Assembly (NCBI GenBank): GCA_023548195.1
Contig: JAJHZJ010000252.1
Coordinates: 3,619,341-3,683,340 of the forward strand
Origin: Bettongia penicillata ogilbyi
Lineage: Eukaryota; Chordata; Mammalia; Diprotodontia; Potoroidae
DNA: 64,000 nucleotides
Direction: 5' to 3'
Shown here: in pieces, positions 10,196 through 20,771 of the stretch
Position numbering within the stretch: position 1 is the stretch's first letter
How the letters are laid out: the number at the start of each line of letters is the position of its first letter
Program-made: the position numbers and the translations under genes
The notes under the pieces: generated by a model
The model's input: the letters and a program-made list of their open reading frames with translations, nothing else
Told to the model about the DNA's origin: nothing
The model's database searches: none

Positions 10196-10288
10196 AGGAC
10201 CAGATGTAAGTTCAAACCCAGCCTCAGGTACTTACTAGTTATGTCACACTGAGCAAATCATTTAATCCCAATGGTCTAAAAAAAAAAA
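10195..10288 (+). mobile_element. SINE fragment with A-tail
   Basis: 'gttcaaacccagcctcagg', 'acttactagttatgtcac' and 'caaatcatttaatccc' run into a 14-A tail. This is the 3' half of a tRNA-derived marsupial SINE head. Confidence 0.65.
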
Positions 10289-10309
10289 AAAGGTGAGAAA
10301 CCCTATAAG

Positions 10310-10450
10310 GAATTCGATAAGACTGGTCAACAAGCATTTATCAAGACCCTACTATATGTGCTGGGCACTATCCTGGGTACTGAAGATAGAAATACAAAAA
10401 ATGAAATTATTTTTATTCATAGGAATCTTAGATTCTATGGAAGAGAGTCC
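10310..10450 (-). mobile_element. L2 LINE 3' end
   Basis: The reversed L2 terminus: 'caacaagcatttatcaagac', 'tatgtgctgggcactatcc'. The 3' end is at the left. Confidence 0.6.
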
Positions 10451-11394
10451 TCCAAATCAAACCAAAACAAGACTATCTAAAGCTTTACTTCAGACACAGC
10501 CAAGCCAGACATCCTAAGAGCATTTATAGATGAAATTAGAAGAATGACAAATAGACAAAAACACAGAAGAGAGTCCCACAATCTCATAAAATAACCAACT
10601 ATTTTCATTATTGATGATAGTGGAACTACACAATTTGGATTAATGACAGATCATACAGAAGTAAATATTCTTTTAGTCTCCTCTGATTTTCTCATTCTTT
10701 TCTTTAGTGCCTGAGGGACATTTGTTCCTTAAAAAATGGACAAATAGAATCCAGGAATTCTAGCATATCTTCTTTTGGACCAACCCATTAGGAAGAGCCT
10801 ATTTCAGTCTGAAAGTAGTGATTAGATATTCCTGTTTCCCCCTTGTCCAAATAAATGGTACCCTTAAATCTTTTATTAACTTTTAGCAAGGTGACGAAAC
10901 AGACCAAAGTTCTGATGGATTTCTACAACTGGAGTAAAAAGTCTTTCCTAGTTTTTAATGTGCATCACTATTATTATTTACATACACCTCATTTTCTAAG
11001 ATGCTTTTAACTCCCCCTACTTACTCATTAAGTCCCATGCTGTCAGGAGCTGTATATTATCTGAACTTTGTAGCTTCCTATAGTAACTAGCAAAGAATTC
11101 TGCACATATCAATAGTTTGATGACTCTAGGATCTCAACCACGATTTTGATTCTTTGGAGACCTCATGACTTGGAGCCAGATGGCATCACCTGAAGAAAGC
11201 TGGTGCTTTTTGTTTGTGGAGAAGACTAGAACCATTTAAAGTATTTTCCAGTTTCCCAAATGCAATCCAGTCAACTCTTTTCTTTCTAAGAGTCTATTTT
11301 GTATATAGTAGATGTTTAATAATGTCTATGATTGTTTTCACTTATTTCTCCTTATCACTTCCATTCTAGATTTCCTTTAAAATTCATAACAAGA
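10451..11394. other. unassigned interval
   Basis: AT-rich. A possible L2-type tail at 11300-11325 ('tagatgtttaataatg') is too weak to call. No gene is visible. Confidence 0.4.
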
Positions 11395-12129
11395 AACATA
11401 CTTATTAAGTGTCTACTGTTATGAAACTCTGTCATCTTCTGGAGGAGATATAAAATTTATGCATTCAATCAACAAGCACTTACTAAGTGCCAAATATGTG
11501 TCAAGCACTACTCTGAGTGCCTGGGACATACGTATGAAAAAATAAAGTAATGCCCTCTTGCAAGGAGATTGCATTCTAATGGGAAAGGCAGATACATAAA
11601 TAAGCATATAGAGAGTAAATGTATAGAAAATAAGTACTAATAATGCAGAGTGGTTAAAGACAACATATTTGGGGGGAGTATATTAACAGTTTGGGGATCA
11701 GAAAAGGCTGTATTTGGGTGTTTGATCTAAGTCTGGAAGTAAGAGAGGGATCTGATGAGGAAAGAGTGCATTCCAAGCATGAGAAAGGGCCAATGCAAAA
11801 ATATAGAGATGGGATATTGAGAGTTATATGTAAAGAACAGAGAGAAGGCCAGTTTTTCTGGGTCACAGAATGAGGGAGAAGTATAATGTACCATGAAGCT
11901 GTAAAGGTAGGGTAGGGTCAAGTTGTGAAGGGCTTTAAAAGCTAATTGGAAGAGTGGTAGTAGGGAGTCCTTGAAGTTCTAGAATAGGAGAGTGACATAA
12001 TCAGATTTATGCTCAAGGAAAATGACTTTGGCAACAATGTGAAGGACTAAGAAGAGCCTCAAGGCAGAGACCAATTAGAAAGCTATTGAAACAATCTATG
12101 TGAGTAGAGAGAGGAGGCATGGATATGTG
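11395..12129 (-). mobile_element. L2 LINE, long copy, 3' part
   Basis: A long antisense L2. The 3' end lies at about 11465 ('caatcaacaagcacttac'). The reversed coding region has 'gcattccaagcatgagaaag', 'gttgtgaagggctttaaaag' and 'aatcagatttatgc'. A hAT element interrupts it, and it resumes at 12351. Confidence 0.7.
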
Positions 12130-12350
12130 CAAGGATGTACTAGAACCAATAAATGGACTCATAAGAGGCAATTGTTAAATTTTCATTGTGAGCCTTTATA
12201 CATTGAAATTTGCAAATGCTACAAATTGGGCTTGATTTATTATAATATAATATTTATTATTGTGGAGAAAATATGAATAATGAAGATTAAACTTTAATGC
12301 GTGTCATTATTAAGAGAGCTGATTGTTAAACGTTTACTAGCACACCCCTG
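12130..12350 (-). mobile_element. hAT non-autonomous element (ORSL/Arthur-like)
   Basis: The right end is CACACCCCTG, which is a reversed CAGGGGTG terminus. The left end 'caaggatgtactagaacc' fits a decayed CAGTGGTGTGCTGGAGCC terminus. The inner 'ctgattgttaaacgtttact' matches, in reverse, 'aatgtttaacaatcag' of the element at 56166. It lies inside an L2. Confidence 0.6.
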
Positions 12351-12588
12351 GATACAAGGGACGTGGAGGGAGAAATGATAATATCTATCAATTGGTTAGA
12401 TATTTTGGGGAGGACTTGAAGATAACACCTAGATTACAAACCTAAGACACTGGAAGCATGGTAGTACTTTTGACAGAAATAGAGAAATTTAGTGAGAAAG
12501 TATAGTTTTGGATATGCTGAGTTTGGATGTCTCTGAGGCATGCAGTTTAAAATGTTTAATATGCAATTAGTGATGCGGGACTTATTTT
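12351..12588 (-). mobile_element. L2 LINE, same copy resumed
   Basis: It continues the reversed L2 coding order after the hAT: 'acacctagattacaaacct', 'ttggatatgctgagtttg', 'gatgtctctgaggcatgcag'. Confidence 0.65.
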
Positions 12589-12593
12589 AAATT

Positions 12594-12845
12594 CTTGTTG
12601 TTTGGTTGTTTCGGTCACGAAACTTTGTGACCCCATTTGCTTTTTTTTGGCAAAGATGCTGGAGTGGTTTGCCGTTTCCTTCTCCAGCTCATTTTATAGA
12701 TGAGTAACTAAGGCAAACAGGATTGAGTGACTTGCCCAGGGTAACAAAACTAGTTAAGTATGTGAGGTCAGATTTGAACTCTGGAAGACTCATCTTCCTG
12801 ACTCCTGGCCCAGTACTCTATGCACTATGGTGCCATCTAACTGCC
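12594..12845 (-). mobile_element. WSINE1/MON1-type SINE
   Basis: A full-length antisense copy: 'ttggcaaagatgctggagtg' at the left, 'cttgcccagggtaacaaaac' in the middle, 'tggtgccatctaactgccc' at the right. Confidence 0.85.
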
Positions 12846-12849
12846 CACA

Positions 12850-13010
12850 TGTTCAGGTTCAGCTTCTGACACATACTTGTTTTGTGCTCCTTGGCAAGCC
12901 TGAGTGCTCCAGATAATTCTCTGAGACTCTAAGTTGCAGGACAATTTCAATTAAATTCATAGTTTCCTCACTGAGAGTTCCCAACACCAATGAAATTACA
13001 GATCCTCCCC
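12850..13010 (+). mobile_element. CORE-SINE fragment (MIR3-like, marsupial type)
   Basis: 'ctctgagactctaagttgca', then 'actgagagttcccaacacca', then 'atgaaattacag'. The same tail occurs at 23000, 46160 and 46955. Confidence 0.6.
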
Positions 13011-13049
13011 AAAGAAAAAAAACAGTGAGTGCTTCACTCTGATTAAAGT

Positions 13050-13247
13050 ATTCATGGTGGAAAGTTAGATAGGTCTAGAAAGATAGAATGATGCCAGATG
13101 GTGGAGGACCTTGAAATCAAAGCAAAAGAGTTTGACATTTTCTTAGTAGATGAGTAGATAGGGTTATATTCACTGGGCATCTTTGAACAGAGGACAGGAA
13201 TAATCAGACATATATACCTAAGGGAGATAAATCTGGCAGTGACATGT
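13050..13247 (-). mobile_element. L2 LINE fragment
   Basis: Reversed L2 coding words: 'gatggtggaggaccttgaaa', 'gtttgacattttcttagtag', 'gaggacaggaataatcagac'. Confidence 0.55.
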
Positions 13248-13440
13248 TGCTCATCCTTTGTTCTTGGAGAGGACTAATGATATCAGGAGAGTGATGTCTT
13301 GACTTGAAAGTGAATTTGATTTAAGTGAGGCAGAGATGTGCAACATCGTCAGTCTCACTTTCTCCTCCAGAGTGATCAGAGTTCAGTGGCAAAATGTAAT
13401 GCCCATCATGGCAGCACACCTGAAGATGCTGCTGTGAATA
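13248..13440 (-). mobile_element. MAR1-tail SINE copy without head
   Basis: The reverse of the MAR1 tail: 'gtgatgtcttgacttg', 'gatttaagtgaggcagag', 'cagtctcactttctcctcca'. No tRNA head is attached. Confidence 0.7.
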
Positions 13441-13661
13441 CTTTTAAAGGTCTAATCTCATAGTATAATGAACTCTCTATTTATTCAGCAATAAACTAAA
13501 CATTGTTCAATAAAGTAAAGCATAACATTTACAGCAACATCCTTAAGCAAAACATATCATCTAATACATATATGTATCTCATAATACTCAGTGTGTCATA
13601 TGGCCCATAGACATATCATTGCAGCCCCAAAGTTGGGGGGTGCCACGCTAGAATCTTCTCA
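13441..13661. other. unassigned interval
   Basis: AT-rich. I see nothing I can name. Confidence 0.4.
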
Positions 13662-14200
13662 TACAAACTGATGACAAATAAAATGAGCTGAACCAGGAGA
13701 ACGATTTATACAATAACAGCACTGCAAAGACAAATACCTTTAAAAGATGTAAAACCTATGATCAATGAAATGACCATACATGATTCTAAAGGACCAGTGA
13801 TGAAACATGCCATTCACCTCCTAACAGAGATGATGGATTTAGACTGGCAAATGAGACCTATATTTTTTAATACATCCAATGAGAGAATTTATTTTGCTTG
13901 ATTATGTATAATTTAATAAGAAATTTGTTTATTTTATTTTTTTTTGTTTTTTTTTTCAATGTATTGGCTAGTGTGAGGGGGGAAAGTAGATTTCTCTTAA
14001 TTAAATTAAATTAGGATTAAATTAAATTAATTAAGATTAAAAAGAATACTTTAAAAAATAGAGAACTTGCTTTCAGATGAGGTCTCTGTATTGCTAGTTT
14101 TGGTTGATTGCTTTACTTGTTGTAAGAGAGTGCTCATGGGATCAGGGTAATCTGGACATGTTTATAATGTAAAAACTAAATCCAACAATAAAACTTAAAG
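13662..14200 (+). mobile_element. L1 3' UTR fragment
   Basis: Sense L1 end: 'aatgagctgaaccaggagaa', 'gatgaaacatgccattcacc', 'gagaatttattttgcttgat', then T- and A-rich 3' UTR. Confidence 0.7.
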
Positions 14201-14404
14201 GAAAAAAAGAAGTTAAGTAAAGAGAAATGATTCATTGCCCAGGAAGCATCCACCCATTCTTCATTCTATTAATCTATCAACAAGCATTTATTTGTAACGC
14301 ACCTACTATGTTCCAGGCTCTATGCTACATGCTGGAGAAACACAGACAAAAATGAAACAGTTCCCACCATTGTGGAGTTTCCATTTTATTGTGGGAGATG
14401 TGTA

Positions 14405-14450
14405 TGTATATATGTATACACACACACACACACAAACACACACACATATA
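14405..14450 (+). repeat. (TA)/(CA)n microsatellite
   Basis: TATG/TATA units, then CACACA interrupted once by CAAACA, within the L2. Confidence 0.85.
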
Positions 14451-14474
14451 TAATTGAAGTCCGATGACAAAACA

Positions 14475-14570
14475 AAGGTAGAGGTTTGCACAACTCCACC
14501 TCACTTAAATCCAATTCACACACAACTCAAGAGATCACTCTTGTGACATCATTGGCTGTCTTTGAGAAAG
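14475..14570 (+). mobile_element. MAR1-tail SINE fragment
   Basis: 'tccacctcacttaaatccaa', 'ttcacacacaactcaag' and 'gtgacatcattggctgtc' match the MAR1 tail in sense. It is inserted in the L2. Confidence 0.65.
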
Positions 14571-15111
14571 GTTGAACTCTAACAGCAATATAAATGTTCA
14601 AGGTTATTTTGTGGGGATGGTTGAATAGCCTTGGTTGAGTCAGAAATGGTTTATTTAGAAAGTGGTCCTTGATCTTAGCTGTTGGGATTTTAAGAGTGAA
14701 CTCTAAGGGACTAAAGAGAGCACACTTTCCAAGCGAAAGTGACAGCCGATACAAAGGAACAGAGACTAGGGGTGGAATGTTATATATAAACAACATAAAG
14801 AAGACTGGTTTGACTGGAGTATAGTGCAAAAAGGTTAGCAATGTATAGGTCTAGAAACTTAAGATGGAGCCAGGTCGTGAATGCCTTAAAATGACGCAGG
14901 AGTTTGCCTATTCTCCCAGAGGTTATGAGTAGATGTTGGAGTTTAATGAGTAGGGGCAGAAAGGCACAGAACTGTATTTTAGGAAAATTACTTTGATGGA
15001 GATCTCCATATTTTTGAGTTTTTTAAGCACCACAAAAAGTTGCTATTAATATTTCTGTATATATAAGACGCTTTCCTCTTTCTTTGATTTATTTGGGACG
15101 TTGTTTAAACT

Positions 15112-15310
15112 ACAATTTTAAGACCAATGACATCGCAGGGTAATGTCTTGATTTGCATGTAAATTGGATTTAAGTGAGGCAGAGTTGCAAAAAGTCACCA
15201 GTCTCACTCTCTTTCAGAGTCATCCAAGTCCAGTGACAAGACAAAAGGCAGGATGACTGGCGAAAGTCCAGGATGCATCTTCAATGTCTGATCAAGCTCT
15301 AAGTACTCCA
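15112..15310 (-). mobile_element. MAR1-tail SINE copy without head
   Basis: 'gtaatgtcttgatttgcatg', 'tggatttaagtgaggcagag', 'accagtctcactctctttca'. It is nested in the inverted L1 part. Confidence 0.7.
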
Positions 15311-15611
15311 CAGTATCTGTTTCAGTTGCCTTTATAGATGCTGGAACAAATTGTTTTCATTGGCCTAGCAGTGGTCTAGCTGGGTCAATGGTTATATTGT
15401 TGAGTAAATTTTTGTACATAATTCTAAATTGCTTTCCAGAATGGTTGGATCCATTCTCAGCTCCACCCTCAATGCGCAAGTGAACTCTCTTTGCAGTGGC
15501 AAGCAATTGAAAATGATTGACACCTATTGATTGGGAATGGTTGAATAAAATGTGATATATGAATGTAATTGAATGCCACTACTGTGCTGTAAGATGGACC
15601 GGGAATGATTC

Positions 15612-15870
15612 TTCCTTTATTTATTTTTAGGCATCCATTTGTTTAAAATTTTGATTCCCAACTTTTCTCCTTTCTCCCCCATCTCTCCCACCCATTGATA
15701 ATGGCAAACAATATGATATTAAATACATTTGTGAAGTCATGCAAAATGTATTTCTATATTAGTCATGTTAAAAAAAAACAAGAAAAAGCAAGAAACATAA
15801 AGAGAGTTAAAAAGACATATTTCAATCTGTACTCAGTTCATCAGCTCTCTGGAGGTAGAGAACACGATAA
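15612..15870 (-). mobile_element. nested antisense L1 3' end
   Basis: 'cttctcctttctccc' and 'gaagtcatgcaaaatg' run to 'tcagctctctggagg', as in the antisense L1 at 26730. Sense L1 flanks it on both sides. Confidence 0.6.
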
Positions 15871-16326
15871 AGATGATGTCAAAGAGATATGGAAAGACTT
15901 GTATGAACTAATGCCAGGTAAAGTGAACAGGACAAGGATAATTTATACTCCAGCATTAATATTATGAGAACAAACAGTTTAGAAAACTCATACAAACTGA
16001 TGATGAATGAAATGAGCAAAACCAGGAGAATAATTGATATAAGGACAACACTATAGAGACGATTTTGAATGCCGTACGAACTCTGATCAACCCACTGACC
16101 ATCCATGATTACAGAGAACTGACTCTACCCACATCCTGACAGGGAAGGCACAGGGTATAGAATATGATGTATATTTTGGGGATATGACCAATGAGGGAAT
16201 TTGTTTTGATTGATTATCCATATTTGTTACAGGAATTTTCTTTTTCTTTGTCAAATGATGTAGGGAGTAGGAAAGAAATAAATTGTCAATTAAAAATAAT
16301 ATTCATTTAAAATTAAATTCATTTCT

Positions 16327-16640
16327 AAAATGTCATTTTTGGTAGCTGTATAGTAAATGGATTGAAAATGGACAGACCTGAGAGAAGACCAGTTAGAAAG
16401 ATATCACAGTTTTCCTTTGGAGGAGTGATAAGGTTCTGAATAAGGGTGGTGACTATGGGAGTAGAGAGAAGAGAATGGGTGTGAAGGATGTTAAGGAGGT
16501 AGAATTGACAAGACTTGGAAACTGATTGGTTATGTGATATCCACATAAAAAAATTTATTGAATCCCTATTGTGTTCAGAGCACTGTGCTAGCATTTGAGG
16601 GAGACACAAAGATATAGAAGATACAATCCGAATTCTTGAG
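16327..16640 (-). mobile_element. L2 LINE resumed, plus a second L2 3' end
   Basis: 16327-16535 continues the reversed L2 coding region interrupted at 14999 ('agaccagttagaaagatatc', 'gaattgacaagacttggaaa'). 16545-16640 is the 3' end of another L2 ('agcactgtgctagcatttga'). Confidence 0.55.
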
Positions 16641-16660
16641 GATCCTATGTCTTTAGGATC

Positions 16661-16925
16661 TTTTCTTCCTTCCTTCCTTCCTTCCTTCCTTCCTTCCTTC
16701 CTTCCTTCCTTCCTTCCTTCCTTCCTTCCTTCCTTCCTTCCTTCCTTCCTTCCTTCCTTCCTTCCTTTCCTTCCTTCCCTCCCTCCCTCCCTCCCTCCCT
16801 CCCTCCCTCCCTCCCTCCCTCCTTCCTTCCTTCCTTCCTTCCTTCCTTCCTTCCTTCCTTCCTTCCTTCCTTCCTTCCTTCCTTCCTTCCTTCCTTCCTT
16901 CCTTCCTTCCTTCCTTCCTTCCTTT
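16661..16925 (+). repeat. (CCTT)n microsatellite with a (CCCT)n core
   Basis: About 265 bp of CCTT units flank a block of CCCT units at about 16775-16820. The 209-codon frame across it on the minus strand is a Lys-Glu-Gly-Arg repeat artefact. Confidence 0.97.
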
Positions 16926-16934
16926 TCTCTTACC

Positions 16935-17430
16935 CAGTTCACTCTGAAGCTCATAGATTAGACCACAATAGATGCCTCTCTAAGCTCCACTTAATAGCTA
17001 TATTTTGGGTCCTCCTGGCTTAGAGTGAATGTCAATGGTAACTGTTTCTCTTTGGAACAACAACCTTCCCTTCCCAGCTTGATTTTTTCCCCTTTTCTTC
17101 TAAACCTTGACTCACTTCTTAAAGAGCCCTATTCATTGAATGATTGTTACCTCACTCTAAATGAGCACCTGAAAAGGCCTTAACCTAAAATGGCCAGGGT
17201 CTCCCATTGCATCCTGGGCCATCTCCAGTCCTCCTGATGAATATTGGGCCATTGGAACCAGATGGCTCTCAAGGAGAAAGTGAGGCTTGCACAGCCCTCC
17301 CTCCCTCAAATCAAAGTCAACTGCAAGTCATATCATCATTTCCCTGATGGCAAGGTCCTCTTCAGACACAATGTCCTTAGGAGTATGACAGGTATATATG
17401 CATCATGCCATTACTGGCAAAACAATCATT
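16935..17430 (+). mobile_element. long MAR1-tail family element without tRNA head
   Basis: It contains the MAR1 tail in sense ('catctccagtcctcctgatg', 'cacagccctccctccctcaa', 'gtcatatcatcatttccctg'). About 200 bp of upstream sequence is shared with 36985-37440 ('gctcagagtgaatgt' and 'ttcactgaatg'-type words). No tRNA-like head precedes it. Confidence 0.6.
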
Positions 17431-17463
17431 CCAAGTGTATGGAAAATCTGTTGCCTGGAAAAT

Positions 17464-17520
17464 ATTCATCCATTCTTTAATTCTTCGAATAATTAATGAT
17501 TCTACTATGTAGAAGCCAAG
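17464..17520 (-). mobile_element. L2 LINE 3' end, left part
   Basis: A short reversed L2 end ('ttctactatgtagaagcc') that WSINE1 cuts. It appears to resume at 17771. Confidence 0.4.
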
Positions 17521-17770
17521 GGGAGTTAGGTGACTCTGTGGATAGAGTGCTGGACCTGGAGTCAGGGAGATTCATCATTGTGAGTTCAAGACTGGTCTCA
17601 GACACTTACTACCTGTGTGACCCTGGCAAGTCACTTAACCCTGTTTGTCTCAGTTTCCTCATCTGTAAAACAAGCTGGAAAAGGAAACAGAAAACCATTT
17701 CAGTATCTTTACCAAGAAAACCCAAATGGGGTCAACAAGAGTTGGACACAACAGAAAAAAAACTAAACAG
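17521..17770 (+). mobile_element. WSINE1/MON1-type SINE
   Basis: A full-length sense copy: 'gggagttaggtgactctgtg' head, 'tgaccctggcaagtcactta', 'gtcaacaagagttggacac', A-rich tail. Confidence 0.9.
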
Positions 17771-17838
17771 CATATATTAGCCACATGCACGGTGCTGGGA
17801 AAACAATGACAAAAAAATGAAGAAATTCCAGCCTCAAA
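17771..17838 (-). mobile_element. L2 LINE 3' end, right part
   Basis: 'ccacatgcacggtgctggga' and a following A-rich stretch fit the reversed L2 terminus after the SINE. Confidence 0.4.
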
Positions 17839-17844
17839 ACACAG

Positions 17845-17960
17845 GTCTGACACTTTCATCCCTTACTCAATCAACTCCAATGTCTCCCCATAACCTATAG
17901 AATCAAGCATAATTCATTTGTTTGTCAGTACCCCAAGGTCCTAAACTTTGGTGTCCTTTG
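17845..17960 (+). mobile_element. L2 LINE fragment
   Basis: 'caactccaatgtctcccca', then 'tagaatcaagcataattc', as in L2 sense coding sequence. Confidence 0.5.
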
Positions 17961-18214
17961 GACTTGGTTGGGGCCAAATGGTCCCTTGGGAGCCCATGGA
18001 AGTGAAAAAAAGGAGACGGTTTCTCCAGCTGATATCAAAAACAGGAAAAAAAAAAGAATTGATACTCATATACAAAGAATCAACATACAAATTACTCTCT
18101 GGTTCTTTCTATTACCCTCCCTAAGGCAAAGGAGGTGTAACTGCCTCTCCCCACTTTTCCCCCAGACCCCTGTCATCATTTAGTGATTTGTTCTTCAAGG
18201 ATGACCTGGATTAA

Positions 18215-18300
18215 GGAATCATAGATCATTAAGATGAAAGAGGCCTTAGAGCTCACTTAGTCCCACCCTTCTACCATACTATAAAGTCTCCAAGTGAGGG
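18215..18300 (-). mobile_element. MIR-type fragment
   Basis: 'aatcatagatcattaag', then 'ccttagagctcacttagtcc'. The same word order occurs at 62925. Confidence 0.45.
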
Positions 18301-18744
18301 GGGAGGCCTCAGGCCTTGATGCCACAGCACTCAAACCCAGATAGGCAGGGAAGAGGAAGAGATCTGTCTTTGACCCATCAGTGTCATTGGAATACACACC
18401 ATTTCTGACTCCTTCAGCCAATCCACAGTCTCTCTCTTCATGGTGATTGAATGTCCATGGTTCAGTTACAAGATGTAACTATATTCCAAAGAGGAGAGGA
18501 AGGAAGGTGGAGTAAGTCTGTCACATCAACATTCTTACAGACTCAGTCTCCCCAGCATTGTCCATGTGGGTATTACATCAGTTATTCATGAGCCATGCTC
18601 ACTAGCCTCTCCCTCCTCCCATATACTTGCAGTGCATTCCCCCTCCCCAAATCTGCAGGAATGTGTAACAGCTTTCAGGTAATCTTCCACCCTCTAGGTG
18701 GGGAGGATATACTAATGCCACATTATCTGCAGTCATTGCTCATG
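18301..18744. other. unassigned interval
   Basis: Moderate GC and no repeat family that I recognise. The 'ttacatcagttattcatgag' area looks unique. Confidence 0.4.
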
Positions 18745-18900
18745 TTGATATAGCACATTATAGTTTGCAAAGTGCTTTCCTTGGAACTGCCCTGTGATAC
18801 AGGCCATTTAAATATATTGATCTCCATTGTACAGATGAAGAAAGTAAGGCTGAGAGAGGTGAAGTATTCACAGCAACTTTCCAATATTTAAACGGATGTG
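18745..18900 (-). mobile_element. MIR-type SINE fragment
   Basis: 'gtttgcaaagtgctttcc', 'attgtacagatgaagaaagt' and 'gctgagagaggtgaagta' match reversed MIR. Confidence 0.6.
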
Positions 18901-20771
18901 TGATCTTGATTTGAATATTCTCTGTAAAAGATGTCTGTGCTTGCCCATACCAGGAGACTCCCATTGAGTTTGCTGCAGACTGTCCACCAAATATATTGGA
19001 GGCATTCTTTGATTTCTCTTGGCATAGACAGGCTACCACTGGAACACTCAAGCCATCTCCCTGTCATTCCTCACCACATGACCATCCCATCTTTTCTTCC
19101 TTTCATACATTTCCTTGATAACATCTTTTACTGTGCTTCTTGTTAGAAATTCCTCATCAGTTGATTACATGTTTATGCCCACCATATGCCTCTCCATTGT
19201 CCCTCCCTCCCAAGTGATACTAATTTTCAGTTCTTCAGAGACTGTTGTGTTCTATGTCTCATAGCCATAAAACAATGCCAATAGAATATTAGTATTGCAA
19301 AGATGGGTCTTTGAGGGAGGAACTTAGAGGGTCATTAAAGGAGTCTTGCAATTTCCTAAAAGCAATCCAGCTACCCTTCAATCTTTGACTTTAATTCCTG
19401 GAAACTCTGATAAATGACCTTCTGGATCTCTGATCCTGGCTCTCCTGATTCCAATTCTATGGCTCTTTCCAAAATCCCATGCAAGCATTTATAGGCATAT
19501 AAAAGAGATACAGGGTTCAGATCTGACCACTTTAGGACAGATTTCTTATTAGGTTCAAATCAGCTTTCTACCTGGGTCTGAGGGAGTTCACCCTCCACAC
19601 TGTCCTCACTCACCTGAGAAGATTCTCATTTATTAGTCTCCATTGCCTTCTGAATGTAAACATTTTCTCTCATCACCCTTATGCCTCTCTCTTTCATCTT
19701 ATTTTCTAACCCCAGAGCTACTTAGTCTCTCCTGGGGAAGAAAAAGAGGAATCTCCTGTTTACCCACAAGCAATTAACTGCTAGAATCATTTAACATATA
19801 CACAGAAGGCATCATCGGCATCATTATAGAAAATACATCACACATTCAGGCATATGTACTAGCAATTCAGCGCACAGCAGGCTCGGGGAACAGGGCTCAG
19901 TAGATGAATTGGTTGACCCAGGGTGGCAGCAAAAGTCAATGTGTGAACTTCCTTCCTTTTAAGACTAGACCATAGAGAATCAAATTGGGAGGGGTATTAA
20001 TACACTCTGGTGTCACTGCAGATTTCAGATTCAATGTGGGTCAAATGTTCAATCAAACCAAGTTGTATTCCCCAACGTAGTGGCCCAGAAGACCCTTTCC
20101 CCATGTATGTGGGCATCATAGGTGTATCCTTTTTTCTTTGTGGGAAATAGCCCTCTTGTCTATTAACTGCCATTGTGATTTTGGTGATTGCTGAGTTTCC
20201 AGTGGGCCAATGATAGACTAAAATCAAGAATGACAGTGGAATAGGGCAACGAGGGTGACTGGGGTAGGCAAGGGAAAAGGTGTCTTGAAACCTAGGGTGA
20301 GTGAGCTTGCTGACCTTTGTAGACCCCAGCCTTATAATACCCTTTTCCCTCTTTCAGTCAGAGTTTGACCTGACCAGCTAGTGCCACCTACTGGGTTTTC
20401 ACTGCTACCACTCTCCCTAGCTTTCTGGGGTTCCCCAAACCCCAGGTCCCTTGCAGGGGGGAGACTACAGAGGTTTCCTTCAACTCCTTTCCTTTCCCTG
20501 TTCCCCTATGATAGTATTACCAACATCTTAACTGTTTCAAGGTGCTTGACTGCTAAGCACTGTAAGGGACCATAACATACAAGAAGGCCTAATAGCAAGG
20601 ATGGGAGCTAGATCAGTGAGATTAAAATAACAGAAAGAAATGAATAGTCTTATAGGTTGCAAAAATTTCTATATTTTAATCCTGGTCTTCTGTACCAACT
20701 GTAGGATGACAATCTACTTTTCCTTAGCTTCTTCCTGCCCTAAATTCTTGCCTTGTTTTTATCTTTGATAT
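18901..20771. other. long unassigned interval
   Basis: About 1.9 kb with no repeat I can name. Frames reach 97 codons on the minus strand (18758-19051) and 64-76 codons elsewhere, without domains. The block 20330-20580 has a 'ccttataatacccttttcc' promoter-like word. An old LTR or LINE is possible. Confidence 0.4.

Larger units (their letters stand above)
14275..14999 (-). mobile_element. L2 LINE, left part of a split copy
   Basis: The 3' end is at the left ('caacaagcatttatttg', 'ttccaggctctatgct'). The reversed coding region runs to 'gaaaattactttgatgg' at 14983-14999. An L1 interrupts it and it resumes at 16327. A CA microsatellite and a SINE tail are inserted. Confidence 0.65.
15000..16326 (+). 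mobile_element. L1 3' end with 5' inversion
   Basis: The right part (about 15510-16326) is sense L1 3' end: 'gattgggaatggttgaataa', 'gaatgaaatgagcaaaacca', 'agagggaatttg'-type words and 3' UTR. The left part (about 15003-15500) is the L1 segment that should precede it, but reversed: 'gttttttaagcaccac', 'ttgctttccagaatggttgg'. That is the pattern of twin priming. Related 16-bp ends at 14984-14999 and 16327-16342 (11 of 16 match) bracket it within an L2. A SINE and an antisense L1 piece are nested inside. Confidence 0.65.

Noticed and set aside
11300..11330. L2-type tail 'tagatgtttaataatg'
   Set aside because: Too short and without the preceding L2 words needed for a call.
16325..16954. 209-codon minus-strand frame
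   Set aside because: Most of it is a Lys-Glu-Gly-Arg repeat from the CCTT microsatellite, and the rest is L2 sequence.
17521..17600. tRNA-like A and B box words in SINE heads
   Set aside because: They belong to WSINE1/MAR1 heads. No intact tRNA fold or isolated tRNA gene is present.
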